64,000 bases of DNA from Anolis sagrei (GCF_037176765.1 NC_090022.1:49787209-49851208); one strand, 5' to 3'. Positions 54,301 through 60,889 are shown, numbered from the stretch's first letter. The notes: generated by a model from the letters alone, not told the origin. Numbers and translations: made by a program.

Positions 54301-56197
54301 AGAGCCCAACTTTGATGGCCCTGGGATCAAATTTTAAGACACATTTGCTTTGAGGAAACTAGTTTTATTGGCCATATGTTTGTCTGCTGTTAGTACTGCT
54401 TTTAAAGTTAGGTTGTAACTCAAGAGTGTGTCCTGGCACACCAGGTGAAAGCTGACCACATTTTCTTTCTATTTCCCCCCTTTTGTGCGCACAGTTCCAA
54501 TGTTTTGCTGGATGCAGATTTTGTACCTCGGCTTGGGCATTCTGGTCTCCGGCTGCATCCTATAGAGAAAAAGACTGATCAAGCTATGATGAAAACTAAA
54601 GTCTTGCAAGTTTCGCTTGCTTATTTCCCAGAAGATTTTGTCAGGCATGGGCAGCTAACAGAAAAAGTGGATATATTTGGTTGTGGAATAGTAAGTTGTT
54701 CATCTTTGTGCTTGACCGGTATTATTTTTAGTGAATTTTACTTTTCATTCTCACTGGGTGGATTAACACCACTGTTATTATTTAAAATACCGTAATGTCT
54801 GGAGACTTATGAATGGGCCATAACTCACAGCAAAAAAGAGATAAGTAAACAGCTATAAAAATACCAAAGTGAGACAGTTGCATTAGCAAGCTCATGATTT
54901 AGATCCAGTTATCTCTAATAGGCAGATCCACTGAGTCAATTTGATTATGATAAATCAACTCTTACATCAGTTCCATGGATCAAATTGATTTATTCTGCTT
55001 GGAATGAATGATGACTTCAGGCCTATATGATGTGTTTTGATTTATGAAAATAAAAGCTAAAAAGAGGCTAGTGGATCTGCTGCTGCAGAAGAAATGTCTA
55101 CTCGTAATGGGTTGCTGTGCTGTTCTGGGCTGTATGGCCATGTTCCAGAAGCATTCTCTCCTGACGTTTCACCCACATCTATGGCAGGCATCCTTAGAGG
55201 TTGTGAGGTCTGTTAGAAAATAGGCAAGTGGAATTGATATATCTATGGAATGTCCCAGGAGAACAAACTCTTGTCTGTTTGAGACGAGTGTGAACGTTGT
55301 ATGATAATTATGGTTATGTATAATTTTAAATAATAATAATAATAATAATAGATTATATGGAAAAAATGCAATTGGCCACCTTGACTAGCATTGAATAACC
55401 TTGCAGCTTCAAAGCTTGGCTGCGTCCTGTTGTCAGTTTCAGCGCTGCTCCTTATGCAGCTGTTCTGAGTTGTACAAGAGAGGTCCCTGTACTGAATCCT
55501 ATTGCTTCAGTGATTCGCTTCTGTACAACTCAGGCCTGTTCTACATTGCCATATTATCCAAATAATCAAAGCAGATAATCTGGATTTTATATGGCAGTGT
55601 AGAAGAGGCCTCAGAGAAACTTCAGGAGTGATGGCAAAATTAAGGCTGAGTCTCCACTCACACAATTGCACATCTGCTAATTGTCCCAGTGACGTAATGT
55701 GTTTTAAAGAGGTGGAAATATACAGTAACTGTATTTCTCCCCAGGTTTTAGCAGAAATACTCACTGGCATGAAGGCAATGGATGAAGAAAGGTATCCTAT
55801 TTTTCTGGTAAGTGATATTATCTTGTCAATTGTCTTTTGAGTAAGGCCAATTAAAGGAATCATAGAAAATGAGTTACAATTTGCATTATCAGTTTTAGGT
55901 AGCTATGTATAAAGATGCATGTTAAATCCCTCAATTTTAAAAACATCTGTTAACCAAAATAATCTTATACTAGTATATTTACTGTGCAAAACTGGCTGTA
56001 GAAATTCCAAAAAGAGTGTCCCCAAAGCTTATGATTAGCAACTCATAGTTTGAGAAGTAGGAGATAGAGCATTAGAGTGTTTTTATTTTTTCAAGGTGTG
56101 CCAAAAGCATCATTAAAGTTGCAATGTGAGTAATATTTTGTATCTGTGTAAGTATATTTGATTAATAAGTGTTGAGACATTTTGCATGCATCTTATG

Positions 56198-56239
<42 letters not shown>

Positions 56240-59200
56240 TAACATTGTAATTTGCCTCCTATTCTGATGTTTGTTGTTTCTGCATTGTCCCTTCTGTTTC
56301 TTTATCTTTTAACAGACCCTGAAAAAGACAATGTGAATATTACTAGGATGAAACACATTGAGCTAATTGCTAGAATAATATTTATCAACACCCTGAGATG
56401 TTATCTCTTCTTTCTCTCCCCTATAAAATTGTTGACCAGACAATTATAAGATTGTTACAAAATGCTAGTGAACTGGAAAGCCAACATTACCCCCTTCAGT
56501 CAGTATGACCTTATCATTTTTGTGTGTGCAGTCTAACTACATTCTAAGCAGATAATATGGAAATGGATGGCTTTTGTGTCACAATGTGATTTTAAAGTAT
56601 GGGTCACCCAGCAAGTACAGTGTTTCTCCAAAGAGATGGATCATCTGCATCTCTCCCAACCTTTCTCTTTAACAGAAAGATGCCCTCCTTGAAGAAATCC
56701 ATGTGGCAAAAAAGCTGTCCTCTTCTAAGGAAAGAACCTTTGAACAAGTTGCTGCAATGGAAATATGTCGCAAATATCAAAACAAGCAAGCAGCTGGTTT
56801 GCCAGAAACAGCCGGTATACATTTGGCTATGGCTGCCTGTGTTTGCCTAAGGAAAAAGCAAGCTGATCTGGCAGAGGTAAATATGGCATCTCCTTGCCAA
56901 CATACTTTCTCTAATGTTCAATAAAAGAAAAGATGTATGCTGCTTCTCGGCAAACAATAACCTTAATGTCTAGATCCAGGGAAGTCATGTTACTCCTCTA
57001 TTCTGCCTTGGACAGACCACACCTGAAATACTGTGGCCAGTTCTGGGCACTGCAGTTTAAGGAAGATGTTGACAAGCTGGAATGTTTCCAGAGGAGGACG
57101 ACTAAAATTATCATGGGTCTAGAGATCAAGCCCTATGAGGAACGGCTTAAAGAACTGGGCATGTATAGCCTGCAGAAAAGAAGGCTGAGAGAAGACATGA
57201 TGGCCATGTATAAATATGTGAGAGGAAGTAATAGGGAGGAGGGAGCAGGCTTGTTTTCTGCTGCCCCGGAGACTAGGATGCAGAACAATGGCTTCAAACT
57301 ATAGGGGAGGAGATTCCATTTGAACATTTGGAAGAACTTCCTAACTGTGAGAACTTTTCAGAAGTAGAACTCTGTTTTTTGAGCAGAGAATGGATGGCCA
57401 TCTATCAGGGGTGCAATTTTCCTGCTTCTTGGCAGGGGGTCAAACTGGATGGTCTCTTTCAGCTCTGTGATTCTATGATTCAATGGGGTATGAGGCGAGG
57501 TGAGGCGAAGGAGATCACGAACCTTGTTTTCCTCCCCTTTGGGAACATTTCTCTCCATTTTTAAATGACTGCACTCTACTGCAATAACAAGATGTGTACT
57601 TTGGAATTATTCCTAGTTTCAACCAAATCAATAAGGCCCATGTAGCCTCAGTGGGTTTTTCAACTGCTGCCTAGTGGCTGAATGAATGAAAAAGGCTTAT
57701 ATTCCATCTGTTTGAAAGGTTTCCCCCTCTTTTTGTTCACTTAAGAACTTATGATGTTGAGACGGGAGGAGGTTGTATTATTTTAGTGAATCAAATTCAA
57801 ATGAATATTGAACATTCTTGTTAAAAACAGGTGAAGGAAATTGTGGAAATGGCACATCGTCAATTGCAGCATCAAAAGATAACACAGGGAAGCAGATGCT
57901 TTGGACCCTCCATCAATATCCCAGAAGAAACTAATGATGAGCCAGCAAGTCCATTCGTGGATGGTTTCCCTATCCATTCTAATTACAGGCGTAATGTGAA
58001 TTCAGTCCCCCTGAATTGCAAAGATTTGTTACCCCCTTTGACAAGAGCTACAGTTCCTGAAACATATTCCTGGCAGATGCTGCATGACCCTTGCGAGTCA
58101 GATGAATCAAGTAACTTTTGGGGGGGTCCAATGGAGGATGCTGACTGCCAGCTACAAAGCAGCGACCATCAACATTTGGAAAACACTTCCTTGGCTAAGC
58201 CTCTGCCAAGTGATCTAGAATGCAATAATAACTGCATAGCAGAAAACATAAACTTTGGTCAAAGCATGAAGCCGCAGGAAGAAGCTGTTCCTTCAAGCAC
58301 TGCTGCTGGCTGCTCCTCACAAGGTAACAAGTTGTTTCTGTATATACTTTGGATAAGGAAATTACAGTAAAGTGATTATTTGTGTACAGTATATATTACA
58401 GTCATTGTGTATAAGACGTGATAGATTTACCTCTGAGAAACGTACAGCCTTCAATTCACCACAGGAGAAATAATATAGAGGGTACTTTGAAGTGGATGCA
58501 GAAGCCAACAGCTTAGGGTGCATCTACACTGCAGTATTAATACAGTTTGAAGTCACTTGAACTGAAATAGCTTATAGCTATGGAGTCATGGGAACTATCG
58601 TTTTACAATGTCTTTAACCTTCTCAATCAAAGCGTGCTGGTGCCTCACCATACTACAAACCCCAAGATAATCAGATATTATTATCTGGAACATTGGAAAA
58701 CTTTCCAGCTTTACTTTTTCTGGAAAATCCACATCAATGATGGCAATGCCTTTGGCAAGGATGGATGCGGTGCTCTGTTGCATTTGCCTGCCTGCCAACT
58801 GTTGCCTTTAGGAATGAGCTCTGAGTTTTCCTCACAGGTTTTTTTGTTTACGCAGATCTGAACACATTCAAGCTTTAGTACTTCAGGTATTGGCAGTCAC
58901 CCCCGAAATATAATCCAAAAATATAACAACTGAGCAATGCAACAATTCTTCTTCTCCTTTTTCTCTGTTCTTTAACTTTGAATCCATATCTGAACCATTT
59001 AATAATAATATAATAACAATTTTCTTTCTCACCCGTCTCTCCTTGTGGCTTGAGGCAAGTTACAATATAGTTAAAACACATAATCATTGTAAACATTCTG
59101 TAGAATACACAAATGAAAACGTATTTCTATAAAATACATATTAAAATGCATAAAGCAAAATTTAAAGCACAAGATGCGGGTTTAATAATAATAATCTAAT

Positions 59201-59604
59201 TTGAACTGAATATATATCAGGCATTGTTCCTTGAGGCCTTGGACTGTCTTTGCCATTATTCTTACAGTGTTTGTAGACGCTGGCTCTTAAGATTAGTTTT
59301 TATTCTGTTTTCTGTGAGATGTAAGCAACTGTTTATCCATTCCTAGCTCTATAGGTTGAAATCTTTTACCTGTAAGGTGAACCAGAATTCTATAGTTATT
59401 CAAACTAAGTTTTGATTTTCTATTACCATGAACATTTAGAACTGACTGCATTTATTGTTCATGACAGTGATGTTTGTTTTGTTTTCAGCAGCAGAAGCAA
59501 AAGAAATAAGGATCAACAGTGCAAAGAAGAAACTGGTGGAACAAATTTTATTGTATGAAGAAAATAAGATAAACAGTTACGAACTCTTTGACTCTTCAGT
59601 CTAG
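25412..59604 (+). CDS. IRAK2: IRAK2, interleukin-1 receptor-associated kinase-like 2 (pseudokinase), complete
   Basis: Thirteen coding exons join in phase to 693 residues: 25412-25535, 30553-30732, 41194-41322, 43271-43380, 45941-46138, 47798-47844, 49772-49886, 52407-52516, 54495-54690, 55745-55807, 56676-56876, 57831-58323 and 59489-59604. The death domain is about residues 12-101 ([35 protein letters not shown]), then a Pro/Ser linker and a kinase-like domain about 205-490. Lys243 (VVKKL) is kept, but the catalytic loop reads HGN (333-335) instead of HRD and the DFG site reads HSG (353-355), as expected of a pseudokinase like human IRAK2. The tail has P-x-E-x-x-acidic TRAF6-type motifs PEETND (522-527) and PCESDE (578-583) and ends in a conserved [14 protein letters not shown] segment. 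Known role: myddosome adaptor with MyD88 and IRAK4 in TLR/IL-1 signalling to TRAF6 and NF-kB. Human IRAK2 has 625 residues; the extra length is mainly in the linker and tail. A second in-frame ATG at 25436 has the better context and may be used. Confidence 0.95.
25672..25846. mobile_element. Palindromic MITE (family C) in IRAK2 intron 1
   Basis: Arms CATGGGCCAACTTGGGC through CTCCAGGTGTTTTGGACTCC and their complement, with an extra inverted CAGGAATGGTGGGAGTTGG copy in the centre. Confidence 0.65.
25895..26090 (-). mobile_element. tRNA-derived SINE head, minus strand
   Basis: CTACTCACATTTGCATG, GAACTGCAAGGTTGGCAGAA, GATTTGAACCGTTTTGGTCA (B box reversed) and GGTTTAACCCACTGCACCAC (A box reversed). 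Confidence 0.65.
26306..26332 (+). repeat. (GATT)n microsatellite
   Basis: About six GATT units. Confidence 0.8.
26455..26645 (-). mobile_element. CORE-SINE-like SINE, minus strand
   Basis: CAGGGCTTTCCTTGCAAGG, GGAGAGGGTTTGCAATTGCC, GTGTGACTTGCTCAAGGTC and CATCCAGTAGGTTTACATG, matching the core seen in MIR-like SINEs. Confidence 0.5.
27130..27314 (-). mobile_element. Possible Helitron fragment, minus strand
   Basis: The right edge reads TTTTATTTGTATAGATGA, the complement of a TC-TATACAAATAAAA type Helitron 5' end. Only one end is recognisable. Confidence 0.35.
27530..27775 (+). mobile_element. tRNA-derived SINE (family S1), copy 1
   Basis: Head TTAAACCCTTGTGCCAGCAG, then GGCGTCCCCTGGGCAACGTC, CAATTCTCTCACACCAGAAG and tail TTTCTCAAGTTGCTCCTGAC with A-rich end. 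Other copies: 28,366 and 48,796. Confidence 0.6.
28366..28612 (+). mobile_element. tRNA-derived SINE (family S1), copy 2
   Basis: Same layout as 27,530: CCTGTGCCAGCAGGACTGAA, GATTCAAATCT (B box), GGCGTCCCCTGGCCAACATC, CACACCTGAAGCAATTTGC, A-rich end. About 80% alike by eye. Confidence 0.6.
29146..30290 (+). mobile_element. SINE (Sauria/ACA-like) split by an L1 insertion
   Basis: The 5' part 29,146-29,276 has TGGCGCAATGGGTTAAATCC (A box) and CAGTTTGAATCTG (B box) up to GTTCGAAAACATG. The 3' part resumes GAAAACATGCAAATGTC near 29,947 and ends ATATAAATAAAGTGTTGTTG at 30,290. The host is a known squamate SINE type with a LINE-like tail. Confidence 0.7.
29277..29946 (+). mobile_element. L1 LINE 3' end nested in SINE
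   Basis: Decayed ORF2 C-terminus (in one frame [14 protein letters not shown]), then a pyrimidine-rich 3'UTR and AATAAAGATTATTATATATA end. GAAAACATG on both sides is the target duplication. Confidence 0.65.
30553..30732 (+). CDS. IRAK2: IRAK2 exon 2: death domain
   Basis: 180 bp, phase 1 in and 1 out. Encodes [20 protein letters not shown] then [20 protein letters not shown] and [20 protein letters not shown]. Donor GTGAGT at 30733. Confidence 0.96.
30960..32140 (-). mobile_element. L2-like LINE 3' end, minus strand, split by hAT
   Basis: Tail at 30,960 (CCCGCCTTTCTCAGCCCGAA on +). The minus strand encodes [20 protein letters not shown] and [12 protein letters not shown] near 32,060-31,975. 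A hAT element occupies 31,169-31,880. Confidence 0.7.
31169..31880. mobile_element. Nonautonomous hAT element (SPIN/OposCharlie-like), 8-bp target duplication
   Basis: Ends CAGGGTTTCTCAACCTGGGG and GGTTGAGAAACACTG. GTCTAAGC repeats exactly at 31161-31168 and 31881-31888, an 8-bp hAT-type duplication. The 3' part (GGTTGGGGGTCACCACAACA) matches my memory of horizontally spread SPIN/OposCharlie families. No transposase. An internal segment (TTCAGAATGCTCTTTGATTG) occurs twice. Confidence 0.75.
32996..33545. mobile_element. Mariner-like nonautonomous element, copy 3
   Basis: Ends CGTATATATTTGAGTATAAG and CTTATACTCAAGTATATACGA with TA flanks. The interior carries AATAAT arrays at 33,285-33,455. 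Confidence 0.6.
34310..34770 (-). mobile_element. LINE ORF2 C-terminal fragment, minus strand
   Basis: The minus strand has [20 protein letters not shown] then [20 protein letters not shown] and [19 protein letters not shown] in two frames, typical of the region downstream of the RT in several vertebrate LINEs. Clade not assigned. Confidence 0.6.
34935..35160 (-). mobile_element. CR1 3' end, minus strand
   Basis: ATCATAGAATCATAGAGTTGG, CCATCCAGTCCAACCCCCTG and GCCTCCACCACACTCCGGGG. Preceded by an (AAT)n run at 34,918. Confidence 0.75.
35161..35392 (+). mobile_element. R4/Dong-like LINE 3' end with TAA tail
   Basis: GTGCCTAAAGACCTTGGCCT then ATTCGGCGCTGACAAGATTA, CACACAGTCCTAGACACTTG and an AATAATAAT end. 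Same family as the cluster at 22,190. Confidence 0.6.
35386..35768 (-). mobile_element. tRNA-derived SINE, minus strand, near complete
   Basis: ACTTTATTTGTATTATTCTG, then GGGGACTCAGGGTGGATT, CTCCATTTCTAAGCTGAAG, CATTTGCATGTTGACGAGC, GATTTAAACCACCAACC and GGTTTAACCATTGCGCCACC (A box reversed) to GCGGCCCC. Confidence 0.7.
35866..36990 (-). mobile_element. LINE family J, longest copy, minus strand
   Basis: 174-codon open minus-strand frame 36,976-36,452 has [54 protein letters not shown] and [18 protein letters not shown]: the post-catalytic part of a non-LTR reverse transcriptase. The 3' end at 35,866-36,340 matches the other J copies. A 15-bp G run sits at 36,210-36,224. Confidence 0.75.
37635..37978. 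mobile_element. hAT element (SPIN/OposCharlie-like), truncated copy
   Basis: CAGAGTTTCTCAGCTTTCC end, GTTGTGGTGACCCCCAATCG, CTACTGATATGAATCGCAA and TTCTGAACCCCACCAATGA; reverse orientation relative to the 31,169 copy. The other terminus is missing. Confidence 0.65.
37983..38062. mobile_element. MITE family C, one arm
   Basis: GGAATGGTGGGAGTTGAAGT, CCAAAACATCTGGAAGGCCC and AAGTTTGCTCATGCCTG; only the right arm. Confidence 0.6.
38063..38282. mobile_element. Palindromic MITE (family B)
   Basis: ATCTACACTATTGGTTGAAT, AACTGACATGGCCCAGTGC, GCCATGGCAGTTAACGTGG and ACTGCAGTGCGCATGCACCC. Confidence 0.6.
38935..39262 (+). mobile_element. AT-rich SINE/LINE tail element (family T)
   Basis: AATATAGTAATATATACTAA-type text followed by GGAAGCTGCTCTGGGTCACC and TAAATGCCGTAAATAAATAA. 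The same element lies in reverse at 63,735-64,000. Confidence 0.45.
39268..39975 (-). mobile_element. L2-like LINE 3' end, minus strand
   Basis: The minus-strand frame 39,888-39,541 reads [40 protein letters not shown] and [18 protein letters not shown], then the tail at 39,268 (TTTATTTTATACCCCGCC on +). Confidence 0.75.
40815..41005 (-). mobile_element. CORE-SINE-like SINE, minus strand
   Basis: ATTTATGGTGACCTTATGGC, GCACCCTGCCCAAGGTCTCC, GATTTGAACCCTGTTCTCT (B box reversed) and AGTCCAATACTCAACTCTC. Confidence 0.55.
41194..41322 (+). CDS. IRAK2: IRAK2 exon 3: linker
   Basis: 129 bp, phase 1 in and out. Starts with the W of IANW, then [16 protein letters not shown], matching human IPAFPDSVKPEKP. 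The segment PSLYP occurs twice in the exon (KPSLYP and QASLYP), a small internal repeat. Confidence 0.88.
41560..41885 (+). mobile_element. CR1 3' end
   Basis: GGCTGAGAGGAGCCATGATG, GAGATTCCGCCTGAACATGA, GAACTCTCTGCCCTGGAGTG and GGTTGGACTGGATGGCCCAT to ATGATTCTC. Confidence 0.75.
41975..42455 (+). mobile_element. LINE family J 3' end, open C-terminal frame
   Basis: Open frame 41,989-42,348 reads [60 protein letters not shown] and [11 protein letters not shown], then the tail CCTGACACGACAAATAAAAT. It is the best preserved J end in the window. Confidence 0.7.
42780..43060 (-). mobile_element. L2-like tail, minus strand
   Basis: CCCTTTATTTATAGACTGCC, GAAAGGATTCGGGTTGGTTT and AAACATTCAATGCCAA followed by A-rich text. 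Confidence 0.45.
43271..43380 (+). CDS. IRAK2: IRAK2 exon 4: Pro/Ser linker
   Basis: 110 bp, phase 1 in and 0 out. Encodes [20 protein letters not shown] then [16 protein letters not shown]. Weakly conserved (compare human PHSLRSDLPTSSDSK) but in phase with both neighbours and bounded by AG and GT. Confidence 0.82.
43400..44640. other. IRAK2 intron 4, 5' part, nothing recognised
   Basis: About 1.2 kb without a coding frame or a repeat I can name. Confidence 0.5.
44655..45195. mobile_element. MITE family B split by a hAT insertion
   Basis: Left arm 44,655-44,747 (GACTGGAGATAGTGAAGG, GCCTCACCAAACTATAGAC) and right arm 45,105-45,195 (GGCAGTTAAAGTGGCATCAA, CTACAGTGTAGATGCACCC). Confidence 0.65.
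44748..45104. mobile_element. hAT-type nonautonomous element, 8-bp target duplication
   Basis: Ends CAGGGGTCCTCAAACTAAGG and AAAAAGTTTGAGGACCCCTC. CTATAGAC at 44740-44747 and 45105-45112 is an exact 8-bp duplication. Fragments of the same family lie at 5,737 and 60,890. No transposase. Confidence 0.75.
45300..45780. other. IRAK2 intron 4, 3' part, unclassified
   Basis: Looks like single-copy or old repeat sequence. I found no matching ends or coding remnants. Confidence 0.3.
45850..45905 (-). mobile_element. LINE family J internal fragment next to IRAK2 exon 5
   Basis: GAGCCACGTCCACTGTTTTA and GTATTCCACACTGGGCATG match 36,518-36,572 closely. It ends about 35 bp before exon 5. Confidence 0.55.
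45941..46138 (+). CDS. IRAK2: IRAK2 exon 5: start of kinase-like domain
   Basis: 66 codons, phase 0/0. Encodes [20 protein letters not shown] then [20 protein letters not shown] and [20 protein letters not shown]. The exon ends at a GC donor: AG followed by GCAAGT at 46139. Confidence 0.94.
46139..46140 (+). other. GC splice donor of IRAK2 intron 5
   Basis: Exon 5 ends AAAGAG followed by GCAAGT, the classic strong-context GC donor. No nearby GT keeps the reading frame into exon 6. The intron closes with an ordinary AG at 47796-47797. Confidence 0.85.
46265..46610 (+). mobile_element. CR1 3' end
   Basis: TAGCCTGCAGAAGAGAAGGA, GAACTCTCTGCCCCGGAGTG, GGGGTTGGACTGGATGGCCC and ATTCTATGATTCTATGATT end. 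Confidence 0.8.
46995..47345 (-). mobile_element. tRNA-derived SINE, minus strand
   Basis: GTTTATTTATTTATTTGTTT, AAAGCAGTACCTATTTATC, AAAACTGCTAGGTAGGCAGA and GGGCTTCAAACTGTCAACC. Confidence 0.6.
47798..47844 (+). CDS. IRAK2: IRAK2 exon 6 (small)
   Basis: 47 bp, phase 0 in and 2 out. Encodes [16 protein letters not shown], matching human IERFFQAELQICLR (alpha-C helix region). Donor GTGAGT. Confidence 0.94.
48796..49045 (+). mobile_element. tRNA-derived SINE (family S1), copy 3
   Basis: GAGCCGCAGTGGCATAATGG (A box), CAGTTTGAATCCATG (B box), GGCGTCCCCTGGGCAACATC, CACACCCAAAGCGACTTGC and an A-rich end. Confidence 0.7.
49772..49886 (+). CDS. IRAK2: IRAK2 exon 7: hinge region
   Basis: 115 bp, phase 2 in and 0 out. 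Encodes [20 protein letters not shown] then [18 protein letters not shown], matching human HPNVLPVLGF and IYPYMANGSLQDRLQGQ. Confidence 0.96.
50168..50446 (+). mobile_element. Nonautonomous Helitron
   Basis: 5' end A|TCTATATAAATAAAAATG; 3' end has a GCCACAGCAAC-ATGGC-type hairpin about 10 bp before CTAG, followed by T. This 5'-TC, hairpin, CTRR layout between A and T is that of Helitrons. No Rep/helicase; the interior is AT-rich with CACATATA repeats. Confidence 0.6.
50480..50905 (-). mobile_element. tRNA-derived SINE, minus strand, near complete
   Basis: CATTTTATTTATATTCCACC, GCCGAGGAGCCTGAGTCTAG, GATCTACTCACATTTGCAT, GATTTGAACTGCCAACTTCC and TTTTAACCCATTCCACA. Confidence 0.65.
52138..52235 (-). 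mobile_element. SINE 3' part, minus strand
   Basis: GTAAAGGTTTTCCCTGACTT, GTCTAGGCGTGTCCGACTCA and CCATTTCTAAGCCAAAGAGC, the 3' segment of squamate Sauria/ACA-type SINEs. Confidence 0.6.
52407..52516 (+). CDS. IRAK2: IRAK2 exon 8: degenerate catalytic loop
   Basis: 110 bp, phase 0 in and 2 out. Encodes [18 protein letters not shown] then [20 protein letters not shown] replaces the HRD triad, removing the catalytic Asp; human IRAK2 has HSN here. Confidence 0.96.
52672..52800 (-). mobile_element. CORE-SINE-like SINE, minus strand
   Basis: TGCCTTCAAGTCATTTCCAC, TTATGGTGACCCTAAGG and CTCACTCAAAAATCACTCAG. Confidence 0.5.
52895..53052. mobile_element. MITE family A
   Basis: GGCCCCTTCTATACTGCCAT, GTGGCAGTGTAGATTCATAT and GACAGTGTAGATCCAGCC. 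A MITE B half lies just before it at 52,800-52,895. Confidence 0.6.
53516..54263 (+). mobile_element. Palindromic element (family E) with 12-bp target duplication
   Basis: TTTCAGGTATAA at 53504-53515 and 54264-54275. Left end TTGTGTGTTTTCTGGGCTGT; right end CCAGCCATGAAAACCTTCGA then CAATACA. The interior has inverted GCTAATCAAGGTGGCCAATT arms and a LINE J-like tail near 53,930-53,970. Confidence 0.65.
54495..54690 (+). CDS. IRAK2: IRAK2 exon 9: activation-segment region
   Basis: 196 bp, phase 2 in and 0 out. Encodes [20 protein letters not shown] then [20 protein letters not shown] and [19 protein letters not shown] stands where active kinases have DFG. Confidence 0.96.
55110..55440 (+). mobile_element. 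Palindromic element (family E), left part only
   Basis: GTTGCTGTGCTGTTCTGGGC start, GCATTCTCTCCTGACGTTTC, GGCAGGCATCCTTAGAGG. (AAT)n at 55,330; the right end is missing. Confidence 0.6.
55525..55612. mobile_element. MITE family A fragment
   Basis: CAGGCCTGTTCTACATTGCC, AAAGCAGATAATCTGGATTT and GGCAGTGTAGAAGAGGCC. Confidence 0.6.
55745..55807 (+). CDS. IRAK2: IRAK2 exon 10 (small)
   Basis: 63 bp, phase 0/0. Encodes [19 protein letters not shown] then FL, matching human VLAEVLTGIPAMDNNRSPV. Confidence 0.95.
56200..56237 (+). repeat. (AT)n microsatellite
   Basis: About 18 AT units. Confidence 0.9.
56676..56876 (+). CDS. IRAK2: IRAK2 exon 11: end of kinase-like domain
   Basis: 201 bp, phase 0/0. 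Encodes [14 protein letters not shown] then [18 protein letters not shown] and [20 protein letters not shown], matching human MAKEICQKY and ATAACLCLRRR. Confidence 0.95.
56965..57482 (+). mobile_element. CR1 3' end
   Basis: Decayed ORF2 end ([56 protein letters not shown]), then the CR1 3' segment to GTGATTCTATGATTC. Confidence 0.75.
57831..58323 (+). CDS. IRAK2: IRAK2 exon 12: C-terminal tail with TRAF6-type motifs
   Basis: 493 bp, phase 0 in and 1 out. Ser/Asn-rich low-complexity tail. PEETND aligns with human PEETDD, a known TRAF6-binding site (P-x-E-x-x-acidic/aromatic). PCESDE is a second fit. TYSWQM resembles human TSWQI. Confidence 0.93.
58508..58668. mobile_element. MITE family B, partial
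   Basis: TTAGGGTGCATCTACACTGC, ACAGTTTGAAGTCACTTG, TTTTACAATGTCTTTAACC and CTGGTGCCTCACCATACTAC. Confidence 0.6.
59000..59210 (-). mobile_element. L2-like tail, minus strand
   Basis: TTCTTTCTCACCCGTCTCTC, GTGGCTTGAGGCAAGTTACA then A-rich text. Confidence 0.4.
59486..59491 (+). other. NAGNAG tandem acceptor at IRAK2 last exon
   Basis: CAGCAG after a T-rich tract offers two acceptors 3 bp apart. Both keep the frame and differ by one alanine. Confidence 0.7.
59489..59604 (+). CDS. IRAK2: IRAK2 exon 13 with stop
   Basis: 116 bp from the first acceptor (or 113 bp from 59492, see the tandem acceptor), phase 1 in. Encodes [20 protein letters not shown] then [16 protein letters not shown] at 59602-59604. 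Matches human AKRKLMENILLYKEEKVDSIELF. Confidence 0.94.
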
Positions 59605-60875
59605 TGATGTCATCTTCAATTGGATTTTATGGAAAATGAAGCTTTGTTAGCTACAATTAAAACAAAATAGGCAGTACTGGATTCATATGCATGAAAAATA
59701 CCATAATATTATACAAGGTGGGAGAATTCTCTTGATGTGAGAAGAACCAAGAGTATGCCTTTCACTACTTTATAAATGTGGCTGAAATATCTTTTAGTGG
59801 CAAACCCTTTTCCTGAAACTAAAGGGAAATGCAGGTGGATAAGAAAATATCAATTCTAGAAGGGTTGAAAACAGATCAGTATGGAAAATTGGCACTGGTT
59901 AGCTGAAGGTCAAGGGAGGCGTTATGGGAAGAAGAGGTGAAGAAATATCCCTAAACGTATCAGTTCAAATCTCAGAGGTATCAGGATACATAGACATAGA
60001 TGAAGGACACTCTCAAGTTGCTTAGACTGTGAGGCATTCTTCACTCTTTGTTGCTAAGCGTTGTTGTATTCCCAACAGTTTTGAAACATGTTCCTTACAT
60101 ACTCTTAGTTTTCAAACACTACAGGATTCCTGAACTGGAAAGATAGATGGAAACTGGCTTTCACCCATAGACAGCACTTTCTAATGCAATCATACTTTTG
60201 CATAATTATTTTATAGAAAGGACCTTCACAGTCTCCATTTAGTTCTGTTTATGGCTGGGAACTGTGTTATGGAACTGCAACTCTCAGTAACCCTTTCAGT
60301 TGGCCAAGGTTGCATTTCAGCAATGTCTGGCAAGCTACACGCTTCTCACTCCCAATGCAGTGACTTCATTCAGCAATTAGCACTAGTCTGGTTTTGGAAA
60401 CAGCTGGCTGAACCCATACACCTCTCATCTGATCCTGTGAAAATTATGTTTCACTTCAATCATTAAATATACTTAAGGTATGGAAAATCAAATGAAGAGA
60501 CAGGAATGTGAGGGGAAAGAAGCCAGAGATTTCAGGCACTTCTGTCAAAATGGATTTGGAATGTCTGTTTCTTGTAAATATGAGCCCAGAGAATCAGCAT
60601 TAATGAACTTATAATGGATGGATGTGTTCAAAGAATGGGGGCATAAGCAATATAAATACTGTATTTGCTTTTCTTTTCTAGTAAGCCGATCTTGTTTGAT
60701 AAAAATATATCAATTCATTCACTAACAACACCTAACTTTAAGAAGCAAAATGAAATATTTATGTTGAAAATATTTTGTAGCATATTTTGTATTTTATAGT
60801 TTTTATAGACAATATTATGGTTACAAGACTCTTAAATCTGAATATTAATAAATATTGACATTTGCATTCACTGTA
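59605..60875 (+). other. IRAK2: IRAK2 3' untranslated region (end inferred)
   Basis: About 1.25 kb of AT-rich sequence with no recognised repeat runs from the stop to AATAAA at 60847-60852, followed by a T/G-rich stretch. A hAT-type terminal fragment begins just after, near 60,890. Confidence 0.55.
60847..60852 (+). terminator. Candidate IRAK2 poly(A) signal AATAAA
   Basis: Canonical hexamer with CTGTATCTTCTACTGTTATT following at about 20-40 bp, immediately before repeat sequence. Confidence 0.5.
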
Positions 60876-60889
60876 TCTTCTACTGTTAT

